64,000 nucleotides of DNA. Origin: Lysobacter sp. KIS68-7. Its GTDB lineage: Bacteria; Pseudomonadota; Gammaproteobacteria; Xanthomonadales; Xanthomonadaceae. Below the pieces are notes generated by a model, which was not told the origin of the DNA, did not search any database, and saw nothing but the letters and a program-made list of their open reading frames with translations. The number at the start of each line of letters is the position of its first letter. Within the stretch, counting starts at the first letter, position 1. Position numbers and translations under genes: made by a program. The DNA is taken from positions 2,851,001 through 2,915,000 of the forward strand of contig NZ_CP089925.1 of assembly GCF_021284745.1 (NCBI RefSeq), read 5' to 3'. This document shows, one piece after another, positions 7,906-23,138 of the stretch.

Positions 7906-9594
7906 ATGAATGGGCACCATCCCGCCAGCTTCGCGCGCAGCGCCCAGATCCTGCGCTTCCTCCTGAAGTACCGCAGCGCGGGCGTGTTCACCGGCATCGA
8001 CCTGGACACCGCGGCGCTCGGCACCGAGGTCCTCGTCGAACCGCAGATCGGGCAGCCGGAGGAATTCGTCGAGGACCTGGAAGCGCTCGGCCCGACCTTC
8101 GTGAAGATCGGCCAGGCGCTCTCCACGCGCCCGGACATGGTGCCGCCCGCCTACCTCGCCGCCCTGCAGCGCATGCAGGACGAGGTCTCGCCCATTCCGG
8201 TCGAAGCGGTGCGCGCGGTGATCGAGGACGAGCTGGGCGTGCGCGTGAGCAAGGCCTTCGCCGAGTTCGACGAAAAGCCCATCGGCAGCGCATCGCTCGC
8301 GCAGGTGCATCGCGCGCGTTTGCGCGACGGCCGCGAAGTGGCAGTGAAAGTGCAGCGCCCGTGGGTCAGCGAGATCGTGCGCAGCGACCTGGACACGCTC
8401 GCCAACGTCGCCGGCAAGGCCGATCGCATCACCGACATCGGGCGGCGCCTGCGCTTCGCCGATTGGGTGCACGAGTTCCGCAAGACGCTGCTCAACGAGC
8501 TCGACTACCGCACCGAAGCCGAAAACCTGGATCGCTTTTCCGAACACTTCGCCGGTTATCCGGAACTGTTCGTGCCGCAACCGGTGCGCGACCTGTGCGC
8601 CACGCGCGTGCTCACGATGGACCTGGTGCACGGCACCAAGGTGACCGCACTCTCCGGCCTGCGCCGCACCGAACAGGACCTGGGCCGCCTCGCCGAAGCG
8701 CTGCTGCGCGGGTACCTGGACCAGATGTTCGTGCACGGCGAAATCCACGCCGACCCGCACCCCGGCAACATGCTGGTCACCAACGACAACCGGCTCGGCC
8801 TGTTCGACCTCGGGATGATCGCGCACGTGCCGCCGCGGCAGCGCGAGCGCCTGCTCCGCTTGTTGTTCGCCTGCGTCGACGGCCGCGGTGAGGAAGCGGC
8901 CGGTGAATCGATCGCGATGGGCACGCGCCTGGGGGATTTCGACCACGAGCGCTACGTGCGCGAGATCGGGCAACTCGTCGCGCGTTACGCCGCGCATGCC
9001 GGATCGCAGGCGATGTCCGAAGGCCGCCTGGTCATCGAACTGGTGCGCATCGCCACCGCCTGCGGCCTGCGCACGCCGCCGGAGCTGAGCCTGCTGGGCA
9101 AGACGCTGCTGAACCTGGAACAGGTGTCCTTTGCACTGGATCCCGAGCTCGACGTGAAGTCGATCGTGGAGTCGCACATCCAGCGCGTGATGCGCGAGCA
9201 ACTGAAGCAATCCTTCACGCCGGCCAACGTCGCCGGCGAAATGCTGGAGATGCAGGCCCTGCTGCGCGAGTCGCCGCGCAAGATCTCCGACCTGCTCTCG
9301 CTGCTCGCCGAGAACCGCTTCACCGTGCACGTCGGCAGCCTCGACGACTCGCAGCTGATGGAGAACCTGCAGAAGATCGCCAACCGCATCAGCGCGGGCG
9401 TGATCACCGCGTCCCTGATCCTCTCCTCGGCCCTGCTGATGCGCATCGAGACCCCGGGCTGGAAGCTGTTCGGCTACCCGGCCCTGGCGCTGGTGAGTTT
9501 CCTGCTGGGCAGCGGGGTCGGGCTGGCCCTGGTCTGGAGTGCATTCCGCCGCGACCACAAGGCCCGGCCGCGCGAGGAGCGCGGTCCGAGGTGA
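7906..9594 (+). CDS. ABC1/AarF/UbiB-family atypical kinase
   Basis: A 562-residue protein of the UbiB protein-kinase-like family, whose members support ubiquinone synthesis or distribution. Visible motifs are the KxGQ signature (TFVKIGQALSTRPDM, Lys67-Gln70), the Ala-rich nucleotide loop region (IGSASLAQVHRARL) and the metal-binding DPHPGN motif (from about residue 283). Two hydrophobic segments at about residues 505-560 anchor the C-terminus in the membrane, as in UbiB. The N-terminal sequence differs from E. coli UbiB and no other ubi gene is nearby, so I do not assign the symbol. It lies upstream of fpr on the same strand with a 44-bp gap. Confidence 0.88.
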   Translation: MNGHHPASFARSAQILRFLLKYRSAGVFTGIDLDTAALGTEVLVEPQIGQPEEFVEDLEALGPTFVKIGQALSTRPDMVPPAYLAALQRMQDEVSPIPVEAVRAVIEDELGVRVSKAFAEFDEKPIGSASLAQVHRARLRDGREVAVKVQRPWVSEIVRSDLDTLANVAGKADRITDIGRRLRFADWVHEFRKTLLNELDYRTEAENLDRFSEHFAGYPELFVPQPVRDLCATRVLTMDLVHGTKVTALSGLRRTEQDLGRLAEALLRGYLDQMFVHGEIHADPHPGNMLVTNDNRLGLFDLGMIAHVPPRQRERLLRLLFACVDGRGEEAAGESIAMGTRLGDFDHERYVREIGQLVARYAAHAGSQAMSEGRLVIELVRIATACGLRTPPELSLLGKTLLNLEQVSFALDPELDVKSIVESHIQRVMREQLKQSFTPANVAGEMLEMQALLRESPRKISDLLSLLAENRFTVHVGSLDDSQLMENLQKIANRISAGVITASLILSSALLMRIETPGWKLFGYPALALVSFLLGSGVGLALVWSAFRRDHKARPREERGPR

Positions 9595-9602
9595 GCCCGG
9601 TT

Positions 9603-9608
9603 TAAAAT
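9603..9608 (+). promoter_or_regulatory. Possible -10 element for fpr
   Basis: TAAAAT followed by CCGCGC in the 44-bp gap before fpr. It matches the -10 consensus at five of six positions; no clear -35 box at 17 bp. It suggests fpr has its own promoter in addition to any read-through. Confidence 0.4.
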
Positions 9609-9638
9609 CCGCGCTCCCCCCGCAACACCCGCCCCCGC

Positions 9639-10448
9639 ATGTCCTCTCCCTTCGGCACGGAAACGGTGCTGGACGTCCGCCACTGGACGGACGCCTATTT
9701 CAGCTTCACGACCACGCGCGACGATGGCTTCCGTTTCGAGAACGGCCAGTTCGTCATGATCGGGCTGCCCGTCGAACAGGCCGACGGCAGCACGCGGCCG
9801 CTGATGCGCGCGTATTCGATCGCCAGCGCGAACTGGGAAGAGGAACTCGAGTTCTTCAGCATCAAGGTACAGGACGGGCCGCTGACCTCGCGCCTGCAGC
9901 ACATCAGGGAAGGCGACTCGATCCTCGTCGGACGCAAGCCCACCGGCACGCTGCTGATCCACGACCTCCATCCGGGGCGCAATCTTTACTTGCTCGGCAC
10001 CGGCACGGGCTTCGCGCCGTGGCTGGCGGTGATCAAGGATCCGGCGACCTACGAGCGCTTCGAACGGGTGATCCTGTGCCACGGCGTGCGCAACGCGGCG
10101 GACCTGGCGTACCGCGACTACATCGTGAATGCATTGCCGCGCCATGAATTCCTCGGCGAGCAGATCGCGAAGCAATTGCACTACTACCCGGCCGTTTCGC
10201 GCGAAGACTTCCGGGTTGACGGCCACGACCAACGCGGGCGCCTCACCGACCTGATGGACAGCGGCCGGATGATGGAACACCTCGGCCTCGACGCACTGGA
10301 CCCCGCGCACGACCGCGCGATGGTCTGCGGCAGCCCGCAGATGCTGGCGGATTTCCGCGCGCTGTTGGATGGACGCGGGTTCACGGCCGCACCGCGCATC
10401 GGCACGCCGGGGCAGTATGTGTTCGAGCGCGCGTTCGTCGAAAAGTAA
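9639..10448 (+). CDS. fpr: Ferredoxin--NADP(+) reductase
   Basis: A 269-aa FAD enzyme that moves electrons between NADPH and ferredoxin or flavodoxin in the cytoplasm, supplying reducing power for Fe-S and radical-SAM enzymes and for oxidative stress repair. The FAD-binding RxYS motif is at residues 57-60 (RAYSIAS) and the NADP-binding loop reads GTGTGFAPW (about 118-126). The protein ends FVEK rather than in an aromatic residue, so it differs from enzymes in which a terminal Tyr/Trp stacks on the flavin. Its stop codon directly abuts the stop of the convergent LytTR gene with no gap. Length is normal for the bacterial type. Confidence 0.93.
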   Translation: MSSPFGTETVLDVRHWTDAYFSFTTTRDDGFRFENGQFVMIGLPVEQADGSTRPLMRAYSIASANWEEELEFFSIKVQDGPLTSRLQHIREGDSILVGRKPTGTLLIHDLHPGRNLYLLGTGTGFAPWLAVIKDPATYERFERVILCHGVRNAADLAYRDYIVNALPRHEFLGEQIAKQLHYYPAVSREDFRVDGHDQRGRLTDLMDSGRMMEHLGLDALDPAHDRAMVCGSPQMLADFRALLDGRGFTAAPRIGTPGQYVFERAFVEK

Positions 10449-11333
10449 TCAGCCCGCGGCGAGCGGGCGCAGCGCGTCGCGATACTTCCGGCTGCACGGC
10501 ACCACCGTGCCGTCGCGCAGCACCACGCGCGCATCGCCCGTATCGAGCGGTTCGATCTCCGCGATGCAGTCCAGGTTGACCATGTGGCTGCGGTGCACGC
10601 GCACGAAGCGCGCGGGATCGAGTTGTTCTTCCATCGTCGCCATGGTGCTGCGCAGCGGGTAGTCGCGGCCGCGCACACGCAGGTTCACGTAGTTGCCCGA
10701 GGCCTGCAGCGCTTCGACGTCGTTGGCGGCGATCAGGAATTCCTTGCCGAGCTTGCGCACGAGGAAGCGTTCCGGCCGCTCGGTCGCCGCGGGCGCGGGC
10801 GTGTCGTCCGGCGGGGCGAGCACGCTCGCTTCGCCCTGCCAGCGGCGGAGGAACCAGCGCCAGGCTTCGATCGTCGCGACCATGGCGGCATAGCTGCGCA
10901 CGTCCTTGAGGTATTCGTAGCCCCACTCGCGCAGCCAGTTGCCGAAATCGTAGTCGGCGCCGTTCAGGGCATAGGCGCCCTCGCGCAGCGCGACCATCCC
11001 GCCGACGTGGAGCGCCGACCAAGCGATGCTCCCGAGCAGGTGCAGCGGCAGCGCGCGCTTCCAGGTGTCGAAGCGGACCGGGTTCCAGCGGGTGAACCAG
11101 ACCACGGCCGGCACGAGCGCCAGGCACACGATCGCGCTCGACCATTCCCACACGGCCGGTTCCCAGCGTTCGAAGTGCAGGTGCGCGCGCTGGATGTCGA
11201 GCCAGGTGACCTCGGTGTTGGCGATGGCGTTCAGTACGTAGCTGACCACCCAGAAGCCGACCTCGAAGGTGCGGCGCCACGGTTGGAAGCGATCCCAGAT
11301 GTTGGGCGGCGGCAGGGCGGCGGTGGTCGACAT
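10449..11333 (-). CDS. Membrane-bound LytTR-family transcriptional regulator
   Basis: A 294-residue protein with four predicted membrane helices in the first ~170 residues and a C-terminal LytTR DNA-binding domain (FLIAANDVEALQASGNYVNL ... FVRVHRSHMVNLDCI ... DGTVVPCSRKYRD). This fused layout senses a membrane signal and binds DNA without a separate kinase. The start at 11333 lacks a ribosome site but has CACAAT 7 nt upstream, suggesting a leaderless mRNA. It is divergent from an acyltransferase gene; two direct GGTTCGTCCC repeats in the shared gap resemble AlgR/LytTR sites, so it probably controls that gene and itself. Confidence 0.87.
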   Translation of the reverse strand: MSTTAALPPPNIWDRFQPWRRTFEVGFWVVSYVLNAIANTEVTWLDIQRAHLHFERWEPAVWEWSSAIVCLALVPAVVWFTRWNPVRFDTWKRALPLHLLGSIAWSALHVGGMVALREGAYALNGADYDFGNWLREWGYEYLKDVRSYAAMVATIEAWRWFLRRWQGEASVLAPPDDTPAPAATERPERFLVRKLGKEFLIAANDVEALQASGNYVNLRVRGRDYPLRSTMATMEEQLDPARFVRVHRSHMVNLDCIAEIEPLDTGDARVVLRDGTVVPCSRKYRDALRPLAAG

Positions 11334-11346
11334 GCCGCGCATTGTG
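11334..11346 (-). promoter_or_regulatory. -10 element abutting the LytTR start codon
   Basis: On the minus strand CACAAT is followed by 7 nt (GCGCGGC) and then the ATG. With the +1 position expected 6-8 nt after a -10 hexamer, transcription would begin at or next to the start codon. Same spacing as at selO. Confidence 0.4.
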
Positions 11347-11372
11347 GCCGAGCGGGACGGTGGGACGGCAGG

Positions 11373-11402
11373 GGTTCGTCCCACGGGTCCGCGGTTCGTC
11401 CC
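11373..11402. promoter_or_regulatory. Two direct repeats, candidate LytTR binding sites
   Basis: GGTTCGTCCC occurs at 11373-11382 and again at 11393-11402, exactly 20 bp start to start (about two helical turns). LytTR regulators bind paired direct repeats about 21 bp apart, and AlgR, a LytTR protein, binds a CCGTTCGTC-like core. The repeats lie between the LytTR gene and the acyltransferase gene. Confidence 0.5.
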
Positions 11403-11488
11403 TCGCGGGGCCGGATTGGTCACTTCGCGCTGTGGCAGGCAGGCCCGGGGCGGGATGGTCGTTGCCACATCCACCGCGGACACCCGTC

Positions 11489-12691
11489 ATGCAAGCCGCC
11501 CTGCCCAACTCCCGACGCCACGACATCGACGCCCTGCGCGCCATCGCCTTCGCCGCCCTGATCCTCTACCACTGGGGAATGCTCTACGTGGGGGGCGAGG
11601 ACTGGGGCTGGCATCTGAAGTCGAGCTACACGACCGAAGCGATCCAGCTGCCGATGCTCGCGATGAACCGCTGGCGCATGGACCTGATCTTTTTGATCTC
11701 GGGCCTGTCGGTGCATTTCCTCCTCCGCGACACGCGCATCGCCCGCTTCATCGCCCTGCGCTCCTGGCGCCTGCTGCTGCCGCTCGTCTTCGGCATGTGG
11801 GTCGTCGTGCCGATCCAGCCGTATGCCGAAGGCGTCTCGAACGGCCTGGTGCAGCCCGGCTTCTTCGCCTTCCTCGTGCGCTACTACGGACATACGACCT
11901 GGCCCGCAGGCGCCTTCGCCGGCTGGGAACACGGCTTCACCTGGAACCACCTGTGGTACCTGGCCTACCTGTGGACCTACACCTGCGTGTTCGCGCTGCT
12001 GCTGCCGCTGCTCAAGCGCCTGCCGAATCCGCTCGCGCGCCTGCGCGGCCTGCACTTGCTGGTCTGGCCCGCGGTGCCGCTGATGATCGCCACGCTGCTG
12101 TTGCAGCCGCACTTCAAGGACACCGGCGACCTGGTGCACGACTGGTATCGCCACGCGATGTACTTCACCGTGTTCCTGTACGGCTGGTGGCTCGGCACGC
12201 TGGACGGTGTGTGGAATGAACTCGCCGGCCTGCGTCGCCGTGCGCTCACCGGTGCGATCGCGTTGTTCGGCTTCTACATCGCCTGCGCCACGCTGTTGCC
12301 CGAACCGATCGCCGATGCGATGCAGTCGGTCATCTGGATCCTGCGCAACCTGTATGTGTGGTGGATGCTCTGCGCGATCCTGGGTTACGCGCGCACCTAC
12401 CTCAACCGCCCGTTCCGCTGGTTGCCGTATGCGACCGAAGCGGTGTACCCGTGGTACATGCTGCACCAGAGCCTGATCATCGCCATCGCCTTCGCCATCG
12501 TGCCGATGCACCTGGGCCCGATCGTCGAGCCCGCCCTCGTGTTGCTCGGCACCGTCGCGGGCTGCGCGCTACTGCACGCGATCATCCGACGCAGCAACCT
12601 GCTGCGCCCGCTGTTCGGCATGAAGCGTCGTCAGGCGAGCGCGGCTTCGATGTCCTTCGCGAGCGATTCGGGCGTGTCGGTCGGCGCGTAA
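11489..12691 (+). CDS. Acyltransferase 3 family membrane protein
   Basis: A 400-aa polytopic protein of the acyltransferase-3 family, which acylates exported sugars, lipids or glycans at the inner membrane. The conserved N-terminal motif RRHDIDALRAIAFAALILYH carries the His implicated in catalysis in this family. About ten hydrophobic helices follow, with FLISGLSVHFLLRD and AVYPWYMLHQSLIIAIA as further family landmarks. The start at 11489 is the first Met of the conserved region; no strong ribosome site is visible. The last 61 bp overlap the convergent glutathione peroxidase gene. Acyl acceptor unknown; pairing with the LytTR gene suggests regulated envelope modification. Confidence 0.85.
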   Translation: MQAALPNSRRHDIDALRAIAFAALILYHWGMLYVGGEDWGWHLKSSYTTEAIQLPMLAMNRWRMDLIFLISGLSVHFLLRDTRIARFIALRSWRLLLPLVFGMWVVVPIQPYAEGVSNGLVQPGFFAFLVRYYGHTTWPAGAFAGWEHGFTWNHLWYLAYLWTYTCVFALLLPLLKRLPNPLARLRGLHLLVWPAVPLMIATLLLQPHFKDTGDLVHDWYRHAMYFTVFLYGWWLGTLDGVWNELAGLRRRALTGAIALFGFYIACATLLPEPIADAMQSVIWILRNLYVWWMLCAILGYARTYLNRPFRWLPYATEAVYPWYMLHQSLIIAIAFAIVPMHLGPIVEPALVLLGTVAGCALLHAIIRRSNLLRPLFGMKRRQASAASMSFASDSGVSVGA

Positions 12692-13113
12692 CGCTTCAGC
12701 ACCTTGCCGTCGCGGCCGACGAGGAACTTGGTGAAGTTCCACTTGATCGCATCGATGCCGAGGAACCCGCCCTTCTCCTCTTTCAGCCACTGGTAGAGGG
12801 GATGGGCCTTGGCACCGTTGACGTCGATCTTCGAGAACAGCGGGAAGTCGACGTCGTAGTTGATCGAGCAGAAATTCTTGATCTCCGCTTCGTCGCCCGG
12901 TTCCTGGTGGCCGAACTGGTCGCAGGGAAAGCCGAGCACGACCAGGCCGCGGTCGCGATAGGTCTTCCACAAGGCTTCCAGTCCGGTGTACTGCGGCGTG
13001 AACCCGCACTGCGAGGCGACGTTGACGATCAGCAGCGTCTTGCCCTTGTACTCGGACAGCGTGCGCGCCTGGCCATCGATGTCGGTGGCCGAGAAGTCGT
13101 AGACGGTGGACAT
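12631..13113 (-). CDS. Glutathione peroxidase family thiol peroxidase
   Basis: A 160-aa peroxidase that reduces H2O2 and organic hydroperoxides. The catalytic Cys sits in NVASQCGFTPQY (Cys36), with the Gln and Trp of the active site in FPCDQFGHQEPG and KWNFTKFLV. It uses Cys rather than selenocysteine; many bacterial members prefer thioredoxin over glutathione. FCSINYDVDFPLFSKIDVNG is also typical. No signal peptide. Tail-to-tail overlap of 61 bp with the acyltransferase gene; upstream lies the CBS-domain gene on the same strand with a 42-bp gap. Confidence 0.93.
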   Translation of the reverse strand: MSTVYDFSATDIDGQARTLSEYKGKTLLIVNVASQCGFTPQYTGLEALWKTYRDRGLVVLGFPCDQFGHQEPGDEAEIKNFCSINYDVDFPLFSKIDVNGAKAHPLYQWLKEEKGGFLGIDAIKWNFTKFLVGRDGKVLKRYAPTDTPESLAKDIEAALA

Positions 13114-13155
13114 GGGGGACTCCGGGTTCCGTTTCTCCCGGAGTCTATCCCCTCG

Positions 13156-13590
13156 TCAGTGTTTCCGGCGCCCGGGCTCGGAGACTTGCTTGACGACCTG
13201 CGCGGTCTGGACGTCCTTGCCCGCCAGTGCGATGTCGGCGACGGACACGATGCCGGTCAGCTTGCCGCCGGCATCGACCACGGGAATGCGCCGAATCTTC
13301 GCCGATTCCATCAGCTCGGTCGCATCTTTCAGGGAGCTGTCTTCCCGCACGGTCTTCGCGGGCTTGGTCATCGCGTCCCCGGCGGTGGCGCTCATGGTGT
13401 CGCGGGCCTCGGCCACGATGCGCACGGTGATATCGCGATCGGTCACCACACCCACGGGCTGGCCCTTGTCGTCGACCACCGGGATCTCGCCGCAATCGTT
13501 GTCCACCATCATCCGCGCCACGTCGCGCAGCGGGGTGTCGGCGGTGCAACAGGCCGGGTTGCCGGTCATTACCGAAGTCACGTTGGCCAT
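13156..13590 (-). CDS. CBS-domain protein
   Basis: A 144-aa protein made of two CBS motifs (about residues 5-60 and 70-128), each with the pattern VMT...D....A...M....IPVVD..G...GVVTDRDI. Tandem CBS pairs bind adenine nucleotides and act as energy or redox sensors; free-standing ones have no fixed partner. CCTAD at residues 14-18 gives a Cys pair that might be redox-active. The start at 13590 has AGGAGG at good spacing. Probably cytoplasmic. Confidence 0.88.
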   Translation of the reverse strand: MANVTSVMTGNPACCTADTPLRDVARMMVDNDCGEIPVVDDKGQPVGVVTDRDITVRIVAEARDTMSATAGDAMTKPAKTVREDSSLKDATELMESAKIRRIPVVDAGGKLTGIVSVADIALAGKDVQTAQVVKQVSEPGRRKH

Positions 13591-13758
13591 CTGCGTCCTC
13601 CTGTGTGCAAGGACCGCAGGATGGCGCCGGCCCGGTCCCCGGGGCGTGAACCCCCTGCTGAAACTGGGGCATTCACCCACCCTGACTCAAGGCATTCGTA
13701 CGATCACGCGGCCTCGGGTAAATTCGCGGGTTTCCCCGTCCCGACGAGACCCGCCCCG

Positions 13759-15936
13759 ATGAAGCACCCGCTCGCCTGCGCCGTCGCGCTCGCCCTCACC
13801 ATGAGCAGCGCCCTCGCCGCGCCGCAGGCCCAGCCGCAAGGAACCGCCGTGTCCGCGCCCGCCACTGCCGCCAATCCCTTCTTCGCCGACAGCCCGCTGC
13901 CGCTGCATTACCCGGACTTCGCGAAGATCAAGGACACCGACTTCGCACCGGCCTTCGACCAGGGCATGAAGGAAGACCTGGCCGAAGTCGAACGCATTGC
14001 GAATGATCCGGCCGAGCCGACCTTCGACAACACCATCGTCGCGATGGAGAAAGGCGGACGCACGCTGACGCGCTCGACCACCGTCTTCTACAACCTGCTG
14101 GGCGCCGACAAGAACGACGCGCGCGAAAAGATCGACGAGAAGTACTCGCCCATCTTCGCCGCGCACACGGACGAAATCCGCCTCAATCCCAAGCTGTTCG
14201 CGCGCATCCAGTCGCTGTACGACCGCCGCGCCTCGCTGGGCCTGAACGCCGAACAGCTGCACCTGGTCGAGCGCTACTACACCGACTTCGTCCGCTCCGG
14301 CGCCAAGCTGAGCGACGCCGACAAGGTGAAGCTGAAGGACATCAACGGCCAGCTCGCCACGCTGGGCACGCAGTTCGACCAGAAGCTGATCGCCGAGCGC
14401 AACGCATCGGCAGTGGTGGTCGATACGCGCGCCGAACTCGACGGCCTCACCGACGCGCAGATCGACGCCGCGGCGGACGTGGCCAAGCAGCGCAAGCTCG
14501 ATGGCAAGTACGTGCTCACCATCCTCAACACCACCGGCCAGCCGCCGGCGGCGCAGCTGACCAACCGTTCGATCCGCGAGAAGCTCTATCGCGCCTCGAT
14601 GGCGCGCGGCAGCCGCGGCAACGAATACGACACCACGGGCATCATTGCGCAGGTCGTGAAGCTGCGTGCGCAGAAGGCCAACCTGCTTGGGTATCCGACC
14701 TGGGCCGCGTTCGTGCTGGAAGATGAAACCTCGAAGTCGCCGCAGGCCGTCAACGACATGCTCGGCAAGCTCGCCCCGCCGGCGGTGGCGAATGCGAAGC
14801 GCGAAGCCGCCGACCTGCAGGCGATGATCGACAAGGAACAGAAGGCCAAGGGCCAGCCGACCTTCAAGCTGGAACCGTGGGACTGGTCCTTCTATTCCGA
14901 GAAGGTGCGCAAGGCGAAGTTCGCGTTCGACGAAAACGAACTCAAGCCTTACCTCGAACTCGACAACGTGCAGCAGAACGGCGTCTTCTACGCCGCGCAC
15001 GAGCTGTACGGCCTGACGTTCAAGGAGCGAAAGGACCTGCCGGTGTACGAGCCGGACGTGCGCGTGTTCGACGTGTTCGACAAGGACGGCAAGCAGCTCG
15101 CCATCTTCATCTCCGACATGTACGCGCGCGATTCCAAGCAGGGCGGCGCGTGGATGAACTCCTACGTCGACCAGTCCGCGCTCACCGGTTTCCTCCCGGT
15201 CGTGGCCAACCACCTCAACATCACGCGTCCGCCGGCGGGCCAGCCCACGCTGCTGACGTGGGATGAAGTGACCACGATGTTCCATGAGTTCGGCCATGCG
15301 CTGCACGGCATGTTCTCGAACGTCACCTACCCGCGCTTCAGCGGCACCTCCGTGCCGCGCGACTTCGTCGAGTACCCCTCGCAGGTCAACGAGATGTGGG
15401 CCGACTGGCCGTCGGTGCTCGCGAACTATGCGAAGCACTACCAGACCGGCAAGCCGATGCCGAAGGAACTGCTCGACAAGGTCGTCGCTGCCGGCAAGTT
15501 CAACCAGGGCTTCGCCACCACCGAATACCTGGGCGCCGCGATGCTCGACCAGAGCTGGCACCAGATCTCGCCCGAGCAGGCGCCGCCTGCGTCCGGCGTG
15601 ATGGCCTTCGAAGCCGACGCGCTGAAGAAGGCCGGCCTCGACTTCCCGCCGGTGCCGCCGCGTTACCGCACGCCGTACTTCAGCCACATCATGGGCGGCT
15701 ACTCGGCCGGCTACTACGCCTACATCTGGTCGGAAGTGCTCGATGCCGACTCGGTGGAATGGATGAAGCAGCACGGCGGCCTGACGCGCGCCAACGGCGA
15801 CCACTTCCGCGACACGCTGCTCTCGCGCGGCGGCACCAAGGACGCGCTGGACCTGTTCAAGGATTTCGCGGGCCGCAGCCCGGACATCCAGCCGCTGCTG
15901 AAGCGTCGCGGCCTGGATACGCCGGCGAAGAAGTAA
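13759..15936 (+). CDS. dcp: M3-family peptidyl-dipeptidase, secreted
   Basis: A 725-aa zinc metallopeptidase of the oligopeptidase A/Dcp family, which removes C-terminal dipeptides. The zinc motif HEFGH is at residues 509-513, followed by the downstream Glu-containing helix (DFVEYPSQVNEMWADWP). A Sec signal peptide ends near residue 20 (SSALAA), so the protein is periplasmic, unlike E. coli Dcp and more like xanthomonad M3 peptidases. A TAAATT box at about 13721 is a possible -10 element. A strong terminator follows at 15958-15983. Family certain, the exact symbol slightly less so. Confidence 0.9.
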   Translation: MKHPLACAVALALTMSSALAAPQAQPQGTAVSAPATAANPFFADSPLPLHYPDFAKIKDTDFAPAFDQGMKEDLAEVERIANDPAEPTFDNTIVAMEKGGRTLTRSTTVFYNLLGADKNDAREKIDEKYSPIFAAHTDEIRLNPKLFARIQSLYDRRASLGLNAEQLHLVERYYTDFVRSGAKLSDADKVKLKDINGQLATLGTQFDQKLIAERNASAVVVDTRAELDGLTDAQIDAAADVAKQRKLDGKYVLTILNTTGQPPAAQLTNRSIREKLYRASMARGSRGNEYDTTGIIAQVVKLRAQKANLLGYPTWAAFVLEDETSKSPQAVNDMLGKLAPPAVANAKREAADLQAMIDKEQKAKGQPTFKLEPWDWSFYSEKVRKAKFAFDENELKPYLELDNVQQNGVFYAAHELYGLTFKERKDLPVYEPDVRVFDVFDKDGKQLAIFISDMYARDSKQGGAWMNSYVDQSALTGFLPVVANHLNITRPPAGQPTLLTWDEVTTMFHEFGHALHGMFSNVTYPRFSGTSVPRDFVEYPSQVNEMWADWPSVLANYAKHYQTGKPMPKELLDKVVAAGKFNQGFATTEYLGAAMLDQSWHQISPEQAPPASGVMAFEADALKKAGLDFPPVPPRYRTPYFSHIMGGYSAGYYAYIWSEVLDADSVEWMKQHGGLTRANGDHFRDTLLSRGGTKDALDLFKDFAGRSPDIQPLLKRRGLDTPAKK

Positions 15937-15957
15937 TCGCTGGCAACGTTGCAAAAG

Positions 15958-15983
15958 AAAAGGGCCGCGCAAGCGGCCCTTTT
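15958..15983. terminator. Bidirectional rho-independent terminator
   Basis: AAAAGGGCCGC-gcaa-GCGGCCCTTTT: a perfect stem with a GNRA-like loop and T-runs on both strands. It lies between the convergent M3 peptidase gene and the small minus-strand gene and can serve both. Confidence 0.92.
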
Positions 15984-16003
15984 CCGTGGAAAGCGGCGGT
16001 CGC

Positions 16004-16282
16004 TCAGGCGACGTTCGACATCGTCACCGGCTGGTCGTCGCAGCAGCAGGCATCCTTGCTCAACTTCGCGTACTGCCAAGCCGAATGCGCTTCGTCGCGC
16101 ACCTCGTTCCACCCCAAAGCGGATTTGCCGCGCACGCGGTTCCAGTCGCTGGCCATCTGGGGTTCGACGTTCTGCCATGTCAGGCCGGGATAGAAGCCGG
16201 TGGCAAGCTCGCCCAGTGCACGAGCGCGAGCGGAACTGACCTCGTCGAGTTCGCGAGGCGGCGCATTCAGATGGATGACCAT
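16004..16282 (-). CDS. Small hypothetical protein with W/R-rich repeats
   Basis: A 92-residue soluble protein. It contains two similar segments, SDWNRVRGKSALGWNEVRDEAHSAWQ, where W-x(n)-R patterns recur, and a Cys cluster (DACCCDD) near the C-terminus that could bind metal. I do not recognise the family. It ends beside a bidirectional terminator, which supports a real gene. The ATG at 16282 has no good ribosome site, so the start is uncertain. Confidence 0.55.
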   Translation of the reverse strand: MVIHLNAPPRELDEVSSARARALGELATGFYPGLTWQNVEPQMASDWNRVRGKSALGWNEVRDEAHSAWQYAKLSKDACCCDDQPVTMSNVA

Positions 16283-16389
16283 GGAGGAGCGGACTCAGCA
16301 ACGGGGGATGGCGCGCAGTGTTGGCGCGCGCATGTAACCGCTGAGTGAAAGGCAAACCCTTGATTCGCCGGGGATTCCTGTTCATTTTC

Positions 16390-18696
<2,307 letters not shown>

Positions 18697-18698
18697 AC

Positions 18699-23084
<4,386 letters not shown>

Positions 23085-23138
23085 GCCGCGCACCTTGCCA
23101 CGCTCCGGTCGCAACTTGTGAGACGACACGGCCGCTGG

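Noticed and set aside
12358-13758. An upstream extension of the M3 peptidase frame by several hundred codons
   Set aside because: The extension runs antisense through the peroxidase and CBS genes, and a signal peptide begins at the ATG at 13759.
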